Assembly: GCA_905221605.1 (NCBI GenBank) | Contig: CAJNDS010002272.1 | Location: 174,501 to 238,500 of the forward strand | Direction: 5' to 3' | Length of the DNA stretch: 64,000 bases | Origin: Symbiodinium natans | Taxonomy: Eukaryota > Sar > Dinophyceae > Suessiales > Symbiodiniaceae | In this document: one piece after another, positions 47,849-57,459 of the stretch | How positions within the stretch are numbered: position 1 is the stretch's first letter | Layout of the letters: each line of letters opens with the position of its first letter | The notes under the pieces: generated by a model | The model's database searches: none | Told to the model about the DNA's origin: nothing | The model's input: the letters and a program-made list of their open reading frames with translations, nothing else | Made by a program: the position numbers and the translations under genes

Positions 47849-48223
47849 GTAAGAGTTTAAATTTTATGTTCAAGAGTTCAAGATCCAGCCTGCGTGACCA
47901 CGGTGCCTGAAACATCCACCAAATTCATGGAGACTGAGAGACAACGTACTGCGCCGCTGAGGTGCAGCAAAGGTCAACGGGTGTGCTGGGGAGGTGCCGG
48001 GGAGGTGCGGGGCCGAGGGATGTGCTATGAATCATGAAGAGTCAGGAGGCAACTTGAAAATAGAAACGGTTGTCTTTAAATTATTACCAGAATTTGGTCT
48101 CATGGTCATGCTTAGTGTTAATGGCTTTCTGCCATTTGTCATGACTCGCTGTGACATATATATTAGAGCTGCTGGGTCCCGGATGGTGCTGAGGAGGTGC
48201 TGAGGCGGAGCTAGGAGGCTGAC

Positions 48224-48459
48224 ATGAGTCTACTGAGAAGTGTCCTCCCCGACGAAAAGGCACATGTGCACGGCCGTGGAAGTCGTCGCATCGCGTCCGC
48301 AGGTGGGCCTCGGGCTGCTTAAGGTTGGTTTCAGATTCATGGTTCACATTGCCCAAACCCAGTCAGAGTCAGGGCACGAAATTACATGAATTGACAGGGC
48401 ACCGTGGCTCTAAGATTAAGAAGGGCCTGCCCAGGTCCAAGTGTGCCCGGTTGGAGTAG
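48224..48459 (+). CDS. Complete two-exon gene (46 aa)
   Basis: ATG 48224, exon to 48302 (MSLLRSVLPDEKAHVHGRGS RRIASA, +G), intron GTGGGCC...TTGACAG of 95 nt, exon 48398-48459 (HRGSKIKKGLPRSKCARLE, TAG), in phase. Basic small protein, function unknown. Confidence 0.5.
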
Positions 48460-48477
48460 GCTTGTTTTTCAGACCTG

Positions 48478-48729
48478 ATGTGCTCTGCCCCGGGCCTTCG
48501 TTGTACTATTGTTATGTGTTGCAACTACTGCGAGATAAGGGACGGTGTACCTAAATGCCTCGGCTTGCGGGCAGCCATCCATAGTTTAAAGTGCCTTGTC
48601 CCCCTGTCAGCCTGCAATCCTAGTCAGAGTGTCGCTGTCTTTCAACAAGTTGCACAGCACACATATGGACTGTTTGCGGTCCATTTGCGGTTGTGGGCCG
48701 AAAGGGCGGAGCCAGACCTGCGCCGATGA
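48478..48729 (+). CDS. Intronless small gene (83 aa), cysteine-rich N-part
   Basis: ATG 48478 lies 5 nt after CTTGTTTTTCAG, a strong acceptor that would suit spliced-leader addition. Protein MCSAPGLRCTIVMCCNYCEI..., then CNPSQSVAVFQQVAQHTYGL..., ends RAEPDLRR, TGA. Starts 19 bp after the stop of the upstream gene, same strand. Not recognised. Confidence 0.55.
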   Translation: MCSAPGLRCTIVMCCNYCEIRDGVPKCLGLRAAIHSLKCLVPLSACNPSQSVAVFQQVAQHTYGLFAVHLRLWAERAEPDLRR

Positions 48730-48885
48730 AAGAAGAAACATGAGTGCCGTAGGCAACTTTTCAATCTTGGCAGTCTATATTTTCCGGGAGTTTAGGGATT
48801 AGGGTTTCTGAGGCTCCAGGGCTGAGGCTGAGGGCTTCAGGTCCAACAGTTTCACCTTAGTGTTGAAGGAACCTTAGCGCCTTAG

Positions 48886-49038
48886 GTCTCAAATGTTGAC
48901 CCAAGATTCCACGACCCCACATGCCTGAAAATCCTGAAAGTCTCGACTGTAAAAGTGCAGCTGCCCCAAGATCCCGGTGTCTTATGGACTCATCTCCCCG
49001 GCCAGGTGTACATCGACAAGCGACCCGATGAGTTCTGA
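48886..49038 (+). CDS. Terminal exon (50 codons)
   Basis: GCCTTAG acceptor, VSNVDPRFHDPTCLKILKVS, TVKVQLPQDPGVLWTHLPGQ, VYIDKRPDEF, TGA. Very protein-like. Followed by a possible 3-prime hairpin (AGAATGC at 49071, GCATTCTT at 49109). Confidence 0.6.
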   Translation, partial: VSNVDPRFHDPTCLKILKVSTVKVQLPQDPGVLWTHLPGQVYIDKRPDEF

Positions 49039-49256
49039 GAAATCGTGCGGATTGAGAAAAGGGTTAATTTAAGAATGCGTCACTGTACATTGCTGTCACA
49101 CAAAGCTGCATTCTTATGAGCTTTTTCCCAGTGCATGCAAAAATCAACAAAAAATATTATTTTTATGAGCCTTCCAGAATCGCCCCAGCTCAACCCTCAA
49201 CCCGAAACCCGAAACCCTAAACCCGAAACCCCAAACCCGAAACCCGAAACCCCTAG

Positions 49257-49349
49257 AAAATGTCTCCTTGCAATCGCGAGGCAACAAGACTAACAAGCCT
49301 CTGAGTGCGCAAAGCTTTCTTGGCATCCTCGAGGATCTCGAGGACAAGG
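49257..49349 (+). CDS. Internal exon
   Basis: CCCTAG acceptor, two nucleotides, NVSLQSRGNKTNKPLSAQSF LGILEDLEDK plus G, then GTGTAGGG. Telomeric variants precede it. Confidence 0.55.
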
Positions 49350-49446
49350 GTGTAGGGTCTAGGGTTTAGGGTTTAGGGTTTAGGGTGTACAGGGGTTATG
49401 GCGAGGCTTCAGTTTTGAAAGGGTTTAGTAGCAGGCGCCCTCCCAG

Positions 49447-49631
49447 AGCGGGAGCCTCATGTACAGAGCTGACCACTTCGGGGGCGGACCCAAGATTTGT
49501 TTTGTTTTGGGTACCCTAAACCGCCCCCGCGCCCTTCAGAGGCCCTAAGCCCAGAGCCTTCGCCGTTGCAATCATGCAGCTATGAACCCCATGTAGAGGC
49601 CTTAAGCCCGCGTGCTGAGAGGCGGGTTTAG
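49447..49631 (+). CDS. Two-exon gene end
   Basis: 49447-49510 (SGSLMYRADHFGGGPKICFV L, +G) and 49540-49631 (ALSPEPSPLQSCSYEPHVEA LSPRAERRV, TAG), in phase across a 29-nt intron GTACCC...CCCTTCAG. Confidence 0.5.
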
Positions 49632-49932
49632 TGTTTCAATTGGGGTTTCTAGGGCTTATAGGGCTTTTGGGGCCCTAGGGGTGTTCATGGTTTTGTGTTT
49701 AATTGGGGTTTACTGTTTGTGCGGCTTTGCCTGGTATGTCGGTGTAGGGGTTCGGGATTTGGGCTTTGGCGTCCGGACAGAAGATCATATAAGCATCTAT
49801 ACCTTAAACCCTAAACCCTAAACCCGAAACCCTAAACCCTAAACCCTAAACCCTAAACCCTAGGAGGGTTCAGGGGCTTGCGGCTTGTATGCCACCTCCC
49901 CGGCCTGGTACCCGTCGGAGTGTCGGAGGCAG

Positions 49933-49986
49933 ATTGGGCTCGATGATATACTGTACATGGTCTCGAATGTCGAGTTAGCCCTTTAG
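49933..49986 (+). CDS. Terminal exon
   Basis: GAGGCAG acceptor, IGLDDILYMVSNVELAL, TAG. The long minus-strand frame over 49853-50197 is regarded as a shadow. Confidence 0.5.
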   Translation: MGLDDILYMVSNVELAL

Positions 49987-50138
49987 TGCAGGGCTTATAG
50001 GGGTTTCTAAGGCTAGTCCTAAACCCATCCCAAACCCTAAGCCCTAACCACACCTGGGTTTCGGGTTCAGGGTTTCGGGTTTCGGGTGGGTCCCATGCGG
50101 AAAATTCTTGCGGGGGAACTGTTGAATGCCAATGGCAG

Positions 50139-50582
50139 TTCGACGTCAGGACGCCTTCCCCATGCCAGCCAATGGAAACGGGGACGAAGGACCACAACCC
50201 CCAAGTGAGTTATTTAGGGTTGAAGGGGTTTCGGGTTTAGGGTTACGGGTGTAGGATTGATCCCTAAACCCTAAACTCTAAACCATGCAACTCTAACCCA
50301 TAACCCAACCAGACTATATCAAGCCACGGTTCCCCACCCCGACGAAAGCCTTAAACCCTGCCAAGCCCTCCTCTGCCTTAAAACCCTTTCGGGCCTCCTT
50401 AGGGTTTCCGAAGGTTAGAGTTAAGGGTTTCGGGTTTAAGGCTTAGGGTTTAGGGTTTAGGTTTTTGGGTTTAGGGTTGTTTCGATTTGACAAGAATACT
50501 CATCATGCAGTATCTTGGGTGGCCCAGTGGTACCCTTTCCCTTTTAAAGCAACCAACCGATAAAAGGGGTGCCATTTTTTAA
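50139..50582 (+). CDS. Three in-phase exons
   Basis: 50139-50204 (FDVRTPSPCQPMETGTKDHN PQ, perfect GTGAGT donor), 50366-50413 (PSSALKPFRASLGFPK) and 50511-50582 (YLGWPSGTLSLLKQPTDKRG AIF, TAA). The first intron starts GTGAGT and then becomes TTTAGGG repeat, linking a consensus donor with a telomeric body. Confidence 0.5.
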
Positions 50583-50620
50583 CTATGGTTAGAGTGCTAC
50601 CAAGGTACTTGAATGTGCAG

Positions 50621-50665
50621 CGCTCTGGAAAGCATGCGTGCGCACCAATGCACCCTAAACCCTGA
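50621..50665 (+). CDS. Short terminal exon
   Basis: GTGCAG acceptor, RSGKHACAPMHPKP, TGA. Confidence 0.35.
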   Translation, partial: RSGKHACAPMHPKP

Positions 50666-50833
50666 GACCTAAACCCTAAACCCCAAACCCTAAACCCTAA
50701 ACCCTAAACCCCAAACCCTAGGCCTTAAACCCTAAACCCCAGAAACCTAAACTAGCTTGTAGTCCAGCTGAGAATTGTTCCTTAAGGGCGCGGGCCGCTT
50801 CTAAGGGGTTCCTGTTGCTGCACACGGATGCAG

Positions 50834-50918
50834 AGTAGGATCCGAAGATTCCCCCGTTGCCGACACAGCTATAGAAGCTATACTAGACCCCGAACCTGAA
50901 GCCCTAAACCCTAAATGA
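50834..50918 (+). CDS. Terminal exon, acidic
   Basis: ATGCAG acceptor, one nucleotide, VGSEDSPVADTAIEAILDPE PEALNPK, TGA. The last codons come from telomere-like sequence. Confidence 0.45.
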
Positions 50919-50994
50919 ACCCCTAAACCCTAAACCCTAAACCCCAAACCCTAAACCCTAAACCCTAAACCCCAAACCCTAAACCCCATACAAG

Positions 50995-51083
50995 TTTGTA
51001 GAATTCACCTCCCGCCTCGAAGGAACCGCAGCTCCCGCGCCCGCGGCCAGTGCCAAGGGCAAGGGTGGTGGAGGCCACCTTAG
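50995..51083 (+). CDS. Internal exon, Ala/Gly-rich end
   Basis: ACAAG acceptor, FVEFTSRLEGTAAPAPAASA KGKGGGGHL plus AG, donor GTTTAGGG. A partial copy of LEGTA appears at 51125-51167 (GFEGTALKIGGIVL, CAG-less TTAG acceptor). Confidence 0.55.
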
Positions 51084-51370
51084 GTTTAGGGTTTAGGGTT
51101 TAGGGTCTAGGGTCTAGGGTTTAGGGCTTCGAAGGAACCGCACTGAAAATCGGCGGCATTGTGTTGGGTTTGGGGCTTAGTGTTCAGGGTGTAGGGCATT
51201 TAAATAGGGTTCCCCAAACCCCAAACCCCAAACCCCAAACCCCAAACCCCAAGCCCCAAACCCCAACCCCAAACCCCCAAACCCAAATCTCAAACCCCAA
51301 ACCCCAAACCCTAAACCCTAAATCCTAAACCCTAAACCTTAAACCTTAAACCCTAGCTTGCCCATTGTAG

Positions 51371-51464
51371 GTGCGCCGGCCCCCACCAGCGGTAAAGGCT
51401 CGCTCCAGTTTGTGTCAGCCGGCCATAAGGAGTTGGGCTCCTTAAGGGAGGGGGGGGGGTTTAG
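51371..51464 (+). CDS. Exon, paralogue of 53517
   Basis: TTGTAG acceptor, two nucleotides, APAPTSGKGSLQFVSAGHKE LGSLREGGG, then G run and GTTTAGGG. APAPTSGKGSLQF matches APAPASGKGCCQF at 53519. Function unknown. Confidence 0.5.
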
Positions 51465-51535
51465 GGTTTAGGGTTTAGGGTTGAGGGTTTAGGGTTTAGG
51501 GTTTAGGGTTTAGGGTTTAGGGTGTGTCAGGGCAG

Positions 51536-51622
51536 GGCGCGCACTCGGGTGTGAAACACCCCGGGCCGCGCGCTCGCGTTGCCCGTCAACCCACCCCGGC
51601 CACCCAAACTATACTCTATTAG
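51536..51622 (+). CDS. Terminal exon
   Basis: GGGCAG acceptor, GAHSGVKHPGPRARVARQPT PATQTILY, TAG. Confidence 0.45.
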   Translation, partial: GAHSGVKHPGPRARVARQPTPATQTILY

Positions 51623-51689
51623 GGTTTAGGGTTTATGGAATTTACTTTCTTGTGCTCTGATGCTTGCTTTGATGTTTTTAAAGTTGCGC

Positions 51690-52275
51690 TGTTAGGGTTT
51701 AAGCTGGGGTTGGGGGTAGCCTCGGCCCTTTTCGGGCCTTCGGCGTGTCAGGGCCCGTAGAGGCCCTTATTTATTTGAAGGTCAGGGAAACCCTTTGTGT
51801 CTGCTTTTGGATTCCCTTTCTTTAAGGGCCTCAATTAAGCATCGATTTCACTACCAAAAAATCGCATTTTTCATTGCGGGGGGCCTTGTTCGGACCTTCG
51901 GCGTGTCAGGGGCCGTAGAGGCTTTATTCATTTAAAGGTCAGGGAACCTATTAATGAATTTTTCGCCAATGAGTCTTTCAATCGCTAGGGTTTAAGCTCG
52001 GGTTCGGGGTAGCCTCGGCCCTTTTCGGGCCTTCGGCAAGTTAGGGCCCGTAGAGGCCCTTATTTGCTTGAAGGCCTTCGTAGGGTTTTGCGGTGTTAGG
52101 GTTTAAGCTGGGGTTCGGGGTAGCCTCGGCCCTTTTCGGGCCTTCGGCACGTTAGGGCCCGTAGAGGCCCTTATTTGCTTGAAGGCCGTCGTAGGGTTTT
52201 GCGGTGCCGGGTTTAGGCTGGGGTTCGGGGTAGTTTCGGTCCTTTTCGGGCCTTCAACACGTGAACCCGTAGAGG
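51690..52275. repeat. Tandem repeat of about 110 bp, five units
   Basis: Unit AGGGTTTAAGCTGGGGTTCG, GCCTCGGCCCTTTTCGGGCC, TTCGGC.. CCCGTAGAGGCCCTTATTTG. Starts near 51690, 51880 (5-prime part missing), 51985, 52096 and 52206; periods 110-111 bp for the last three. No gene inferred. Confidence 0.85.
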
Positions 52276-52664
52276 TCCTTGCTGATTTAGGGGGAGCCAT
52301 CGATTTCAATACTAAAATGCGGGCAGGGGTGCCTAAAAACAATATTCTCATTGTGGGCACGGACAAATCTTGTGGTCCCCCTCCGGGGGCCCTTGGCCCC
52401 GGGGGCCCGGGCCCGGGGGGCCCTTGGCCCGGGGGGCCCTTGGCCCGGGGGGCCCTTGGCCGGGGGGCTTGGCCCGGGGGGCCCTTGGCCCGGGGGGCCC
52501 TTGGCCCGGGGGCCCTTGGCCTGGGGGGCCCTTGGTGGGGGGTGGAAATCCGAAACCAGGCCTGCCTGGACCCCTCGCCAGCCTCCTGGTCCAGGAATCC
52601 AGCTACCAGGGACCAGGGGGCCCCCGGGGGGGGGGCCCGACAAACCCTGAACCCAAAACCCTGA
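52179..52664 (+). CDS. Doubtful open frame with Gly/Pro repeats
   Basis: The part GGAIDFNTKMRAGVPKNNIL IVGTDKSCG (about 52291-52378) looks coding. It then enters a 16-bp repeat GGGGGGCCCTTGGCCC (52390-52520), giving PWPGGPLARGALG repeats, and ends at 52664. Both strands are open over the repeat, so only the first part has support. Confidence 0.3.
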   Translation: MKAVVGFCGAGFRLGFGVVSVLFGPSTREPVEVLADLGGAIDFNTKMRAGVPKNNILIVGTDKSCGPPPGALGPGGPGPGGPWPGGPLARGALGRGAWPGGPLARGALGPGALGLGGPWWGVEIRNQACLDPSPASWSRNPATRDQGAPGGGARQTLNPKP

Positions 52665-52816
52665 ACCGACCTCCGGATTTGGGGTTTTTCTTTAGCTAGC
52701 CGAGTACTGACGTTGTCGTAAAAAAGGCCGATGTCCGTTGGCCTGTCCAGGACAGACGGTGAGGCTTAACCCTCACCTTTCCGTTTCTCTTTTCGCTTGG
52801 GCGCTCGGGCTGTAAG

Positions 52817-53104
52817 GCCCTCGGCCGAGCGTTCGGGGTCTGTCGCTCGACGGAAGCGACCCCTCACTTAGTTTAGGGTTTAGGGTTTAGGGTTAGTGTT
52901 TCGAGAACTTTGGGGAAGCTTAGGGGGCCTTAGGGAGGTATCAGGGAACCTCGGGTTACATACCCTTGAACCCCCATCGCTTAAGAACCCCACAAGTTTG
53001 GGCCTTAGACCCGGATCCTTACTCTTAGGGCCCTCATCTGGCTCTTTGGGTTAACCCCTAAACGCCTGGTTATGTAGGCTGGAGGACAGAGGGTGGAATC
53101 TTAA
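52817..53104 (+). CDS. Two-exon gene end
   Basis: 52817-52870 (ALGRAFGVCRSTEATPHL, donor GTTTAGGG) and 53078-53104 (AGGQRVES, TAA), in phase. The intron contains MITE-like family 6 copy 2. Confidence 0.5.
52897..52998. mobile_element. MITE-like repeat, family 6, copy 2
   Basis: GGGAAGCTTAGGGGGCCTTAGGG...GGGAACCTCGGGTTACATACCC...GCTTAAGAACCCCAC. Related to 15008-15160 and 56505-56545. Confidence 0.5.
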
Positions 53105-53190
53105 ACCTTAAACCCTAAACCCTAAACCCTAAACTCTAAACCCTAAACCCCAAACCCTAAACCCTAAACCCTAAACCCTAAACCTGCAAG

Positions 53191-53354
53191 CCCTTCCTCC
53201 AGACTCTCTCAACCCGTGTCAAGGCTTTAGGATGTTAGGGTTTTAGGGTGTTCTGGGTCAGGGTGTTATTAGGGTTTTAGGGTTGAAAGGCCTTCGTCTG
53301 CTTGCAGGAGTCATAGGGGGGTGCTTGTTCGTTCAGAAACTTATAGAGCTACCA
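53191..53354 (+). CDS. Two candidate exons
   Basis: 53191-53223 (PFLQTLSTRVK, possible GC donor) and 53308-53354 (VIGGCLFVQKLIELP, canonical GTAAGAAG donor). The junction phase does not fit, so they may not be adjacent. Confidence 0.4.
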
Positions 53355-53516
53355 GTAAGAAGCGGTACTATTTACTCATGGAACCCTAAGCCCTAAACCT
53401 TCCGATGTTAACGATTACTTTCGATCCTTACCAAAAAATGGCTTGAGGGTGGTAAAAAGTAAACGTTTAGGGTTTAGGGTTTGGGTTTAGAGTTCAGGGT
53501 GAGGAACGGCCGTGAG

Positions 53517-53610
53517 GCGCGCCGGCCCCCGCTAGCGGAAAAGGCTGCTGCCAGTTTCTTCCGTCGAGCGTTGAGTGGAAGATTTGCTTGGAGCCGACAG
53601 TCCATTTAGG
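53517..53610 (+). CDS. Exon, paralogue of 51371
   Basis: CCGTGAG acceptor, two nucleotides, APAPASGKGCCQFLPSSVEW KICLEPTVHL plus GG, donor GTTCAGGG. Confidence 0.5.
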
Positions 53611-53706
53611 GTTCAGGGTTTAGGGTTCGGGGTAGTGGGCTTAACATTCGCGGTTTAGAGTTTAGGATTTAGGGTTCAGAGTCTCTGCTTCTTCTGCTTA
53701 TGGGAT

Positions 53707-53958
53707 ATGCGGATCCTTTACAAGGGAGCCCTTGAAAGAAACAACAGTTCACCCCCCCCCCCCACCACCAAACTGTCCAAACGACAATCTTATGTTCGCC
53801 ATATTCTCCATATCGCATCCCTCATGCATGTGAGTTTTGACGAACTCGACAAGGCATATGGTTTTAGGGTTGAGGAGCATTGTAGAATCCTAGAAGTTTA
53901 TAGGTTCTTCTATTCTAGTGCCACTGTTGGCTTGGGGGTGGGGGGGTCCCTGTCATAA
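53707..53958 (+). CDS. Open frame of 83 codons
   Basis: From ATG 53707: MRILYKGALERNNSSPPPPT, TKLSKRQSYVRHILHIASLM, HVSFDELDKAYGF... to TAA. Reads well through the 12-C run. It might be an exon from 53722 (after TTTACAAG) to a donor near 53870. Function unknown. Confidence 0.5.
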   Translation: MRILYKGALERNNSSPPPPTTKLSKRQSYVRHILHIASLMHVSFDELDKAYGFRVEEHCRILEVYRFFYSSATVGLGVGGSLS

Positions 53959-54148
53959 GATTCCAACATGTCAAGCTTCGTATAATAAGGTACCCGGACT
54001 TATCACACATGTCAAATCTTTTCGTAGTTCAGCTATCGCGGTTGCGATGCCGATGGCATTTAAGGCTCATGGTTTGCCTCCATGGGTTTAGGGTTTTAGG
54101 GTTTTAGGGTTTAGGGTTTAGGTTTTCGGGTTTGGGGTTTAGGATCAG

Positions 54149-54237
54149 TTGCGCGAAGAACCCTCTGAACGTTCGGGAGCAGGCTCTTGAAACTTCAAGT
54201 ATAACATTTCCCGATGGCTTGCCGCCTGTTTTGAGAA
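54149..54237 (+). CDS. Internal exon
   Basis: GATCAG acceptor, one nucleotide, CAKNPLNVREQALETSSITF PDGLPPVLR plus A, donor GTTCTCGG. Confidence 0.55.
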
Positions 54238-54369
54238 GTTCTCGGGGTGTAGACAACCAAGCCCTAAACCCCAATAGCCCTAAACCCTAAACCCTAATAG
54301 CCCTAAACCCGAAACCCAATGCCCCAAAATCCAGAAGTCCCAAAAAACCGACCCCGACAATCCGGCAAG

Positions 54370-54730
54370 GCACCACTCAGGCGGCAGCTGGTGGTAAAGG
54401 CCATTGACCTACTGAACGGGGTTTAGGGTTTAGGGTTTAGGGTTTGGGGTTTAGGGTTTAGGGTTTAGGGTTTAGGGTTTAGGGTTTAGGGTTTAGGGTT
54501 TAGGGTTTAGGGTTTAGGGCTCTATGAGCCCTGAAAGACCACCCGATGAGTTCTATCGACCTTGTAACACCTACATAACCCTACCTATGAACCCTATGAA
54601 CCTAATCCCGAAACCCCACCAATACTATAAACCCGATAAACCCTCGAAACCTAAACGGAGGCGAATAAACAGCGGCCTCCTCCTGCGGACTGGGAAAAGT
54701 TTGAACGTGCAAAGGCCCTTAACAAACAGG
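54370..54730 (+). CDS. Exons of unknown gene
   Basis: 54370-54420 (APLRRQLVVKAIDLLNG, donor GTTTAGGG), 54518-54563 (GSMSPERPPDEFYRP, donor GTAACA) and 54673-54730 (RPPPADWEKFERAKALNKQ, +G). The first two are in phase; the last is not in phase after 54563, so 54518-54563 may be optional. Confidence 0.45.
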
Positions 54731-55206
54731 GTTTTGAAGGTTTAGGGTGCGGTGAGGGTTTAGGGCTTAGGGCTTAGGGCTTAGGGCTTAGGGTTTAGGG
54801 TTTAGGGTTTAGGGTTTAGGGGTTAGGGTTTAGGGTTTAGGGTTTAGGGTTTAGGGTTTAGGGTTCCGTAAGCCCTAATCCCTAAACCCTAAAGCCTAAG
54901 GCCTAAACCCTAAACCCTAAACCCTAAACCCTAAACCCTAAACCCTAAACCCTAAACCCTAAACCCTAAACCCTAAACCCTAAACCCTAACCCCTAAACC
55001 CTAAACCCTAAACCCTAAACCCTACACCTTAAACCCTAAACCCTAAACCCTAAACCCTCCCTAAGCTCTACACCCTAGAATTACTCTAACTCAACCCGAA
55101 ACTCTAAACCTCCCTAAACCTCCCTAACCCTAAACTCCAAAACCCTACACTCTAAAAGGGTTTAGGGTTTCGGGTTTGGGGTTCGGTTTCGTGCTCCGTC
55201 CCTCAG

Positions 55207-55314
55207 CTTCAACCCCTAGAAGCCTTTTTAGGGTTTAGGGTTTAGGGTTTAGGCTTTAGGCTTTAGGGTTTAGGCTTTAGGGTTATCCTAGATCCTCGAT
55301 CCTAAGCCCTTTAA
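55207..55314 (+). CDS. Candidate exons
   Basis: 55207-55232 (LQPLEAFL) after CCCTCAG and an island from 55292 (SSILSPLRECIGYLFF in phase; ILDPKPFKGVYWVPIL in another frame). The right boundary is unclear. Another island after CGCACAG at 55475 reads VILPLRRRSLAPL. Confidence 0.35.
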
Positions 55315-55632
55315 GGGAGTGTATTGGGTACCTATTCTTCCCTCCTTCCCCCCAGGCCTTTAACCCCAAATCCTAAACCCCAAATCCTAAACCCCAAATC
55401 CCTTAAACCCTGACGTCCTAACATCCTAAACCTTGAGCCCTGAACAACCCCCCCCCCCCCCTACCTTCGCACAGGTTATTCTTCCGCTCCGGCGCAGGTC
55501 GCTGGCGCCCTTGTAATTGTTCGACCCATCTATAGGAACCAAGGCCTCAACCCTGCGGTTTTTTGGGTTTTGGGTTTAGGGTTTAGGGTTTAGGGTTTCG
55601 GGTTTCGGGTTCGGGGAAGCTAACCCCCTCAG

Positions 55633-56288
55633 GACTCTCACCCAAAAGCCCTTAAAATGAACACTTCAATTCCCCGAGTTGAGCCCCACAGAGTTGAAGA
55701 CGTTTTAGGGCTTTAGGGCTGAGGGTTAGGGTTTAGGGTTTAGGGTTTAGGGTTTAGGGTTTAGGGTTTAGGGTTTAGGGTTTAGGGTTTAGGGTTTAGG
55801 GTTTAGGGTTTAGGGTTTAGGGTTTAGGGTTTACAGTTTAGGGTTTAGGGTATAGGTGTTTTTGGTTTAGGGTTCATGTGGTGTATGGGGTTTTGGGGTT
55901 TCGGGTTTCTTGGTCTAGGGTTTAGAACTTTTCCTATTTTTGGGTTTAGGGCCCAAGTTGGGGGTTGAAAGGTGGGTACGGGTTGAGGTTTAGGCTGGGG
56001 TCTTACCTGGGTTTCCTTTTTTTGGGGGGGGAATCTACTAGTATTGCTATGTTTTTCGCTACAAACCAGGCTTTTTCCCACCAAGAGTAGGAGCTACCAT
56101 TGGTGGCCTCGGCAGGCTTTCTACGGGCTCTGGTTTTCATGTGAGTTGTCCGAGAAGTCGGGGTGGCTGTAGGGTTTAGGGTTTAGACCATAGGCCCCTT
56201 AAACGCCCAGTCCCAAACCTTTCTGGAGCTAAGCCACACTATGCTGGTCCCAGCCAAAGCTAAACACCTAAAACCCTACAAACCCTGA
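55633..56288 (+). CDS. Three-exon gene end, all in phase
   Basis: 55633-55701 (DSHPKALKMNTSIPRVEPHR VED), 56042-56140 (YCYVFRYKPGFFPPRVGATI GGLGRLSTGSGFH, consensus GTGAGT donor) and 56211-56288 (SQTFLELSHTMLVPAKAKHL KPYKP, TGA). All exon lengths before the last are multiples of three. The first intron has an 18-unit TTTAGGG array. Function unknown. Confidence 0.6.
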
Positions 56289-56431
56289 ATACACAGCTCC
56301 TAAGCGCCCTAAACCCCTGAACTCCTGGGTTTAGGGTTTTGGGTTTCGGGATTAGGGTTTAGGGTTTAGGATTTAGGGCTTAGTTTAGGGTCCTGAACCC
56401 TAGTCCCTAAACGTTTTTCGGTTTCTGTGAG

Positions 56432-56486
56432 GGGCACGCGGGGTCCTTTGCCTTATGGGCTTCTTAAGGCAGTGGGATCATGGGGG
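56432..56486 (+). CDS. Internal exon
   Basis: CTGTGAG acceptor, one nucleotide, GTRGPLPYGLLKAVGSWG, donor GTAGGTAG. Confidence 0.45.
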
Positions 56487-56776
56487 GTAGGTAGCTAGGT
56501 GGCTAGTTGGGAACCTTGGGTTACATACCCCCCCCCCCCCCCCCTCCCCCGGAACCTTGAACCCTTGAACCCTTGAACCCTTGAACCCTTGAAGCCTTGA
56601 AGCCTTGAAGCCCTTGAACCCTTGAACCCTTGAAACCCTAAACCCCAAACCCAAAACCTAAACCCTAAACCCCAAACCCTAAACCCTAAACCCCAAGACC
56701 TAAACCCCAAACCCTAAACCCCAGACCCTAAACCCTAAACCCTAAACCCCTTCCTGAAGAGCTCTCTACTTGCCAG

Positions 56777-57286
56777 GCACCCAAAGAAGTTGAGCGCCCC
56801 CCAAAGGTGGAGGCCTGGCGGGCAGAAGAGGTTTGGGGTTTAGGGGGAATAGGGATTTTAGGGCTTAGGGTTTGGGGTTTAGGGTTTAGGGTTAGGGTTA
56901 GGGTTTAGGGTTTGAGGTTTGGGGTTTAGGGGTTTTGGGGTTTTGGGGTTTAGGGGTCAGGGTTTAGGGTTTAGGGTTTGGGGTTTAAAGGGTTTGGGGT
57001 TTAGGGGGTTTAGGGGTTTAGGGTTTGGGGGTCCAGGGGTTGAGGGGTTTAGGGGTCCAGGGGTTTAGGGGTGTAGGGGTTGAGGGGTTCAAGGGTTCAG
57101 GGGTTTCTGGGGATTTGGGGGTTCAGGGGTTCAGGGGTTTCTGGGGATTTGGGGGTTCACGGGTTTTGGGGTTAGGGTGAGGGTTTAGGGGTGTAAACTC
57201 TCGATCGTTAGCAGCTCGTGTCTCAAAAGCGTCCCATCCATAACTTCTTGAAAATACGTTGGGCCGAACTTCTTACGCCAAATTAA
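56777..57286 (+). CDS. Two-exon gene end
   Basis: 56777-56830 (APKEVERPPKVEAWRAEE, donor GTTTGGGG) and 57212-57286 (QLVSQKRPIHNFLKIRWAEL LTPN, TAA), in phase. The 380-nt intron is made of TTTAGGGG-like units. Function unknown. Confidence 0.55.
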
Positions 57287-57459
57287 AGTCATTTAACGGG
57301 GGAACCTGGGTCCCTAAACCCTAAACCCTAAGCCCTAAACCCTAAACCCTAAACCCTAAGCCCTAAACCCTAAGCCCTAGGCCCTAAGCCCCTTTAGAGG
57401 AAAAATTCGGCTTAATTAAGGTGATATAGATGGGGGTAGTAGGGAAACCAATGAGACAG

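Noticed and set aside
49853-50197. 114-codon minus frame
   Set aside because: Overlaps + exons 49933-49986 and 50139-50204 with good acceptors and a consensus GTGAGT donor.
56495-56710. Minus frame of GFRVWGLGF repeats
   Set aside because: Telomeric-variant translation only.
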